Positions 61,248-64,000 of a DNA stretch of 64,000 nt are shown here, in pieces. The notes beneath the pieces are model-generated. The model saw only the letters and a program-made list of their open reading frames with translations. It did no database searches and was not told where the DNA came from. The stretch's first letter is position 1, and each line of letters begins with the position of its first letter. A program made the translations under genes and the position numbers. Origin of the DNA: Paenarthrobacter sp. AR 02 (GTDB taxonomy: Bacteria; Actinomycetota; Actinomycetes; Actinomycetales; Micrococcaceae); the NCBI RefSeq assembly GCF_021538675.1, contig NZ_JAJUKH010000001.1, positions 186,001-250,000 on the forward strand. The letters run 5' to 3'.

Positions 61248-62743
61248 AGCTGCTCCCCGGTCCACAGCGGCAGCGTGACCACCAGCGTCAGTCCACCACC
61301 CGGCGTCGGCTCCGCCGCGAGGCTTCCACCCATGGCCTCGGTGAATCCTTTGGCGACCGCAAGCCCCAGCCCGATCCCACCGGCAGGGCCCGGTGTGGGC
61401 GCATCTCCAAACCGCTGGAACGGTTGGAACATGGTGAGGACCTCCTGTGGGCCTATCCCCTGCCCGTGATCGACAATCCGCAACTCGCTGGCCGGCCGCT
61501 CCCCCAAGGTGATCCCCGCACCGGCCGAGGCCCTCAGCACCACGTCCGAGTCCGGTGCATACTTCACAGCGTTCTCCACAATGTTCGCCACCACGCGTTC
61601 GAGCATGCCGGTATCAGCCTGGACCGGTGGGAGGTTGGGCGGCAGTTCGTTGCGGATACGGTCCCGGGGAATGCCTTGCCCGGCTTCCGGCAGCACGTCG
61701 GCCCACGCAGTACCGGACAGCAACGGATTGACGGCGTCCGCAGTGATGCGCGACATGTCCAGGAGGTTGTCCACCAAGTGGTCCAGCCGGTCCGCATAAT
61801 CCTCAATGGTCTCCAGCAATTCCCGCTCCACATCCGGCGGAAAATCCACGTCGTCCTGGCGCAGGCTGCTGACCGCCAGCTTGATCCCGGCCAACGGCGT
61901 CCGCAGGTCATGCGACACGGCGCGCAGGATAGACGTGCGCATTTTGTTGCCCTCCGACAACCGCACGTTATCGCGCCGGCTCTGCACCAGCTGCTGGCGC
62001 TCGCGCACGGCAACAACAAAAGCGCCGAAGGCCGCAAGCATCCGCTGGTGCTGCGGCGATAACGGCCCGCCGCGCAGCAACAGGGTGTAGTGGGGATCGA
62101 CGACGGCGGCATGGTCTGCGGCGGCATGGGTCACCGGTGCATCTGAGCCGGCAGTGGCAAGGACACGCCACTCCGGTGCCGCACCCTGCGCCGTAATTCC
62201 CTGGCTCCCCAGCAGTGTCACCGCCTCCATGCCCAGATTGCCACGGACCTTCTCAAGGAACGACTCCAGGCTGCCGTCGGAGCTGAGGATCCGCAGGGCC
62301 AGCTCGCTGAGCGCCGTGGCCTCCGCCCCCGACCTCGCAGCTTCCTGCGCCCGCCGGGTGGCCAGGCCCACAGCAAGCCCTACCCCACACGCCACGGCAA
62401 GGAAGACCACCACGGTGAACAGGGTGCTGGGGTCCGCGATGGAGAGCGAACCCACAGGGTCCGCTGAGAAGTAGTTGAGCAGGAAGCTGCCCAGCACAGC
62501 TGCCACTACAGCCGGCCACAAGCCCCCGATCGCGGCCACGGCCACTGCAACCGCCAGTTGCAGGAGCATGATCATCGCAAAGTTACGGAAACCCAGCACC
62601 GTGACGAGAAGTTCGACGGCGGGAGGCAGCAATAGTGCCAGGACCAGCCCGCTGATGACCCTACCCTGGCCGATGCCCCGCACCGATGGAAGCCGCAGCA
62701 GTACGCCGTCCTCGCCGTTGCCGTGTGTCTCAGGTGCCGCCAT
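61244..62743 (-). CDS. KdpD-like sensor kinase lacking the N-terminal sensor region
   Basis: 499 residues from ATG 62743. A DUF4118-type membrane region of about four helices (residues 30-130) is followed by a GAF-like linker and a histidine kinase core: AVSHDLRTPLAGIKLAV (His278), NIVENAVKYAP, DHGQGIGP and GGIGLGLAVAKGF. The long cytoplasmic KdpD domain (Walker A and universal-stress domains) of E. coli KdpD is absent. Coupled to the KdpE-like regulator. A shortened KdpD may sense another signal. Confidence 0.9.
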   Translation of the reverse strand: MAAPETHGNGEDGVLLRLPSVRGIGQGRVISGLVLALLLPPAVELLVTVLGFRNFAMIMLLQLAVAVAVAAIGGLWPAVVAAVLGSFLLNYFSADPVGSLSIADPSTLFTVVVFLAVACGVGLAVGLATRRAQEAARSGAEATALSELALRILSSDGSLESFLEKVRGNLGMEAVTLLGSQGITAQGAAPEWRVLATAGSDAPVTHAAADHAAVVDPHYTLLLRGGPLSPQHQRMLAAFGAFVVAVRERQQLVQSRRDNVRLSEGNKMRTSILRAVSHDLRTPLAGIKLAVSSLRQDDVDFPPDVERELLETIEDYADRLDHLVDNLLDMSRITADAVNPLLSGTAWADVLPEAGQGIPRDRIRNELPPNLPPVQADTGMLERVVANIVENAVKYAPDSDVVLRASAGAGITLGERPASELRIVDHGQGIGPQEVLTMFQPFQRFGDAPTPGPAGGIGLGLAVAKGFTEAMGGSLAAEPTPGGGLTLVVTLPLWTGEQL

Positions 62744-62894
62744 GGCTACATCCTTACACGGTTGCTTGGTGGGCAGTTGTCCCCATGTGGGACTGTCACC
62801 GGTGCCAGCGATGCGCACAGGTACTAGGCTTGCTCTGAGCATTCTGGTCCGGCGTGGCGCCGGACACTTCCACGGTCTATCCAGGGGGATACGC

Positions 62895-63614
62895 ATGGGC
62901 CCAAAAGACAACCCTGACGCTGCCGGCACCAACGGCAACGGCGGGGACAACAACCCCGATTTCGCAGCGGGCAACAATCCGCCCAAGCCCCCGCCCTGGC
63001 AGGTGCCCAAACCCGAACTCCACCCCGAACTGTTCGCGCCCGTTGAAGAACCGGCCCAAGAACAGCAAGGCAAGACCCGCGCCGCCAGCAAAGGCAAGAA
63101 GCGCACCGTACCCGCTGCGGCATCCCCGGACCAGGCAGGAACTCCTGAACCCGGCCAGCCCCTGCCCGTTATTGATCCTTTCGCCAAGGAACGCGAACGC
63201 GGCGCGGCGGAAGCAGCCAAGAAGAAGAAGCGCTCGCAGCGCCGCACCGTCGTGGTGGGCCTGGGCGTGACTGCCTTGTTGGCCGGAACCATTACCGCGA
63301 TCGTGGCCAGCAACGAGCAGGAAGCCGACTACGCCCAGGTTTGCTTCAACGAGGAAACCGGCGAGCGCGTTGACGACAACCAGTGCGACAACAGCAGCTC
63401 GGCGGGCCGCAGCTCGGGCGTCTACGCCTGGTACTTCTACTCGAGGGGCGCCAGTGTTCCGGCCGTCGGTCAGAACAGGTCCGCCTACCCGAGCTACACC
63501 AAGAACGTGCCGTCCGGCGCCAAGTCCTCCACCGGGTACAGCACCAAGGGCGGCACAGTCAGCCGTGGTGGCTTTGGCAGCAGTTCCAAAAGCGGCGGAA
63601 GCTCGGGAGGCTAG
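62895..63614 (+). CDS. YgiB-like (DUF1190) membrane protein
   Basis: 239 residues from ATG 62895. The first 110 residues are Asn/Pro/Lys-rich and disordered; a membrane helix follows (TVVVGLGVTALLAGTITAIVAS, about 118-139), then a segment with two Cys (VCFNEETGERVDDNQC) and a Tyr/Ser/Gly tail ending in SRGGFGSSSKSGGSSGG. This C-terminus resembles E. coli YgiB, whose gene is next to ygiC as here. The identity is moderate by eye. Confidence 0.78.
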   Translation: MGPKDNPDAAGTNGNGGDNNPDFAAGNNPPKPPPWQVPKPELHPELFAPVEEPAQEQQGKTRAASKGKKRTVPAAASPDQAGTPEPGQPLPVIDPFAKERERGAAEAAKKKKRSQRRTVVVGLGVTALLAGTITAIVASNEQEADYAQVCFNEETGERVDDNQCDNSSSAGRSSGVYAWYFYSRGASVPAVGQNRSAYPSYTKNVPSGAKSSTGYSTKGGTVSRGGFGSSSKSGGSSGG

Positions 63615-63616
63615 GG

Positions 63617-64000
63617 ATGCGTCGACTGCCCTCCGTGCCGAGGCCGGACTGGAAGAAGAAGATCGAAGAACAGGGCTTGGTTTTTTCCACCACCACCATG
63701 CCCGATGGCCGCAAGATCGAATACTGGAACGAATCGGCGTACTACGAATTCACCATGGACGAGGTGGAAACGCTGGAAAAGACCGCCGAGGACATGCACA
63801 TCATGTGCTTGGAAGCGGCGAAATACCTCGCTACCGGTGCCATGGGCGACATCGGGATCGGGCCACAGGCGCTGGAACTTGCCAGTGACTCCCTGCTGGC
63901 TGCGGACATGGACATCTATGGCCGCTTCGACTTCATCTATGGCGGCAAGGGCGGTCCAGCGAAGATGCTGGAGTACAACGCCGATACCCCCACAGGATTG
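63617..64000 (+). CDS. Glutathionylspermidine synthase-like protein, N-terminal part (YgiC-like, cut by window end)
   Basis: 128 codons are present and the frame is open to the end. The sequence RPDWKKKIEEQGLVFSTT, YWNESAYYEFTMDEVETLEKTAEDMHIMC and FDFIYGGKGGPAKMLEYNADTPTGL matches the N-terminal part of the glutathionylspermidine synthase/ATP-grasp family (YgiC/YjfC). Glutathione and trypanothione pathways are absent from mycothiol users, so the substrate here is unknown. The start lies two bases after the YgiB-like stop, so the pair is coupled. Confidence 0.88.
   Translation, partial: MRRLPSVPRPDWKKKIEEQGLVFSTTTMPDGRKIEYWNESAYYEFTMDEVETLEKTAEDMHIMCLEAAKYLATGAMGDIGIGPQALELASDSLLAADMDIYGRFDFIYGGKGGPAKMLEYNADTPTGL

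Overview
The window looks like a chromosomal segment of a high-GC actinobacterium of the Micrococcaceae, most like Arthrobacter/Paenarthrobacter. The evidence is the GC-rich third codon positions, GTG/TTG starts, a mycothiol synthase (MshD), a GlnR-type regulator, MutT1 beside Ppk1, three PspC-domain proteins with a LiaRS-like pair, and the gene order tRNA-Trp, secE, nusG, rplK, rplA. I see no insertion sequence, prophage, CRISPR array or rRNA. This is core and near-core chromosome with a few lineage-specific insertions.

Layout. 1-9656 holds the transcription/translation block on the minus strand (tRNA-Trp, secE, nusG, rplK, rplA, two tandem double-GNAT acetyltransferases, rplJ with an L10-type leader, rplL, and the start of rpoB). 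A plus-strand thiolase and a YbaK deacylase sit between rplL and rpoB. 9912-11141 is a class I aminotransferase. 11258-15707 is an envelope-stress cluster: a LuxR-type regulator and a PspC-fused histidine kinase, divergent from a PspC/LiaF-like protein, a small membrane protein and a lone PspC protein. 15897-25977 carries phosphofructokinase, a GNAT protein, a PadR/MFS efflux pair with a clear operator, an ankyrin/YgfZ pair, a flavodoxin-like protein, a nitrobindin-like protein, two membrane proteins, GlnR with a structured leader, and MshD. 26068-33910 carries ppk1-mutT1, a large membrane protein, thyA-folA and a proteobacterial-type asd.

33933-36501 holds an AbiEi/DUF559-like gene bracketed by related repeats and an AlkZ-like winged-helix protein. 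36587-42536 holds a membrane protein, then murB, an MFS transporter and two MaoC/HadA-like dehydratases, then a DUF2797 protein and a CitE-like lyase. 42913-46724 is a sulfonate/taurine import operon ending in a TauD dioxygenase. 46822-54188 is an aldo-keto reductase and an alpha-glucoside uptake and hydrolysis operon, divergent from its ROK repressor, with three matching operator-like inverted repeats. 54202-64000 holds a Na+/H+ antiporter, an NAD(P)-binding protein, tRNA-Met and tRNA-Thr, a broken-looking LysM gene, a DeaD RNA helicase, a MOSC protein, a KdpDE-like two-component pair with a shortened KdpD, and a YgiB-YgiC-like pair cut by the window end.

A recurring structural theme is long, near-perfect inverted repeats with unrelated arm sequences in the gaps between convergent genes (3017-3080, 11157-11197, 17702-17759, 33935-33976, 46743-46810). 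The most unusual candidates are the repeat-bracketed AbiEi/DUF559 gene, the structured GlnR leader, the three-PspC cluster and the frame-broken LysM gene. I did not find an obviously new multi-gene system; all novelty claims here are hypotheses from sequence reading only.
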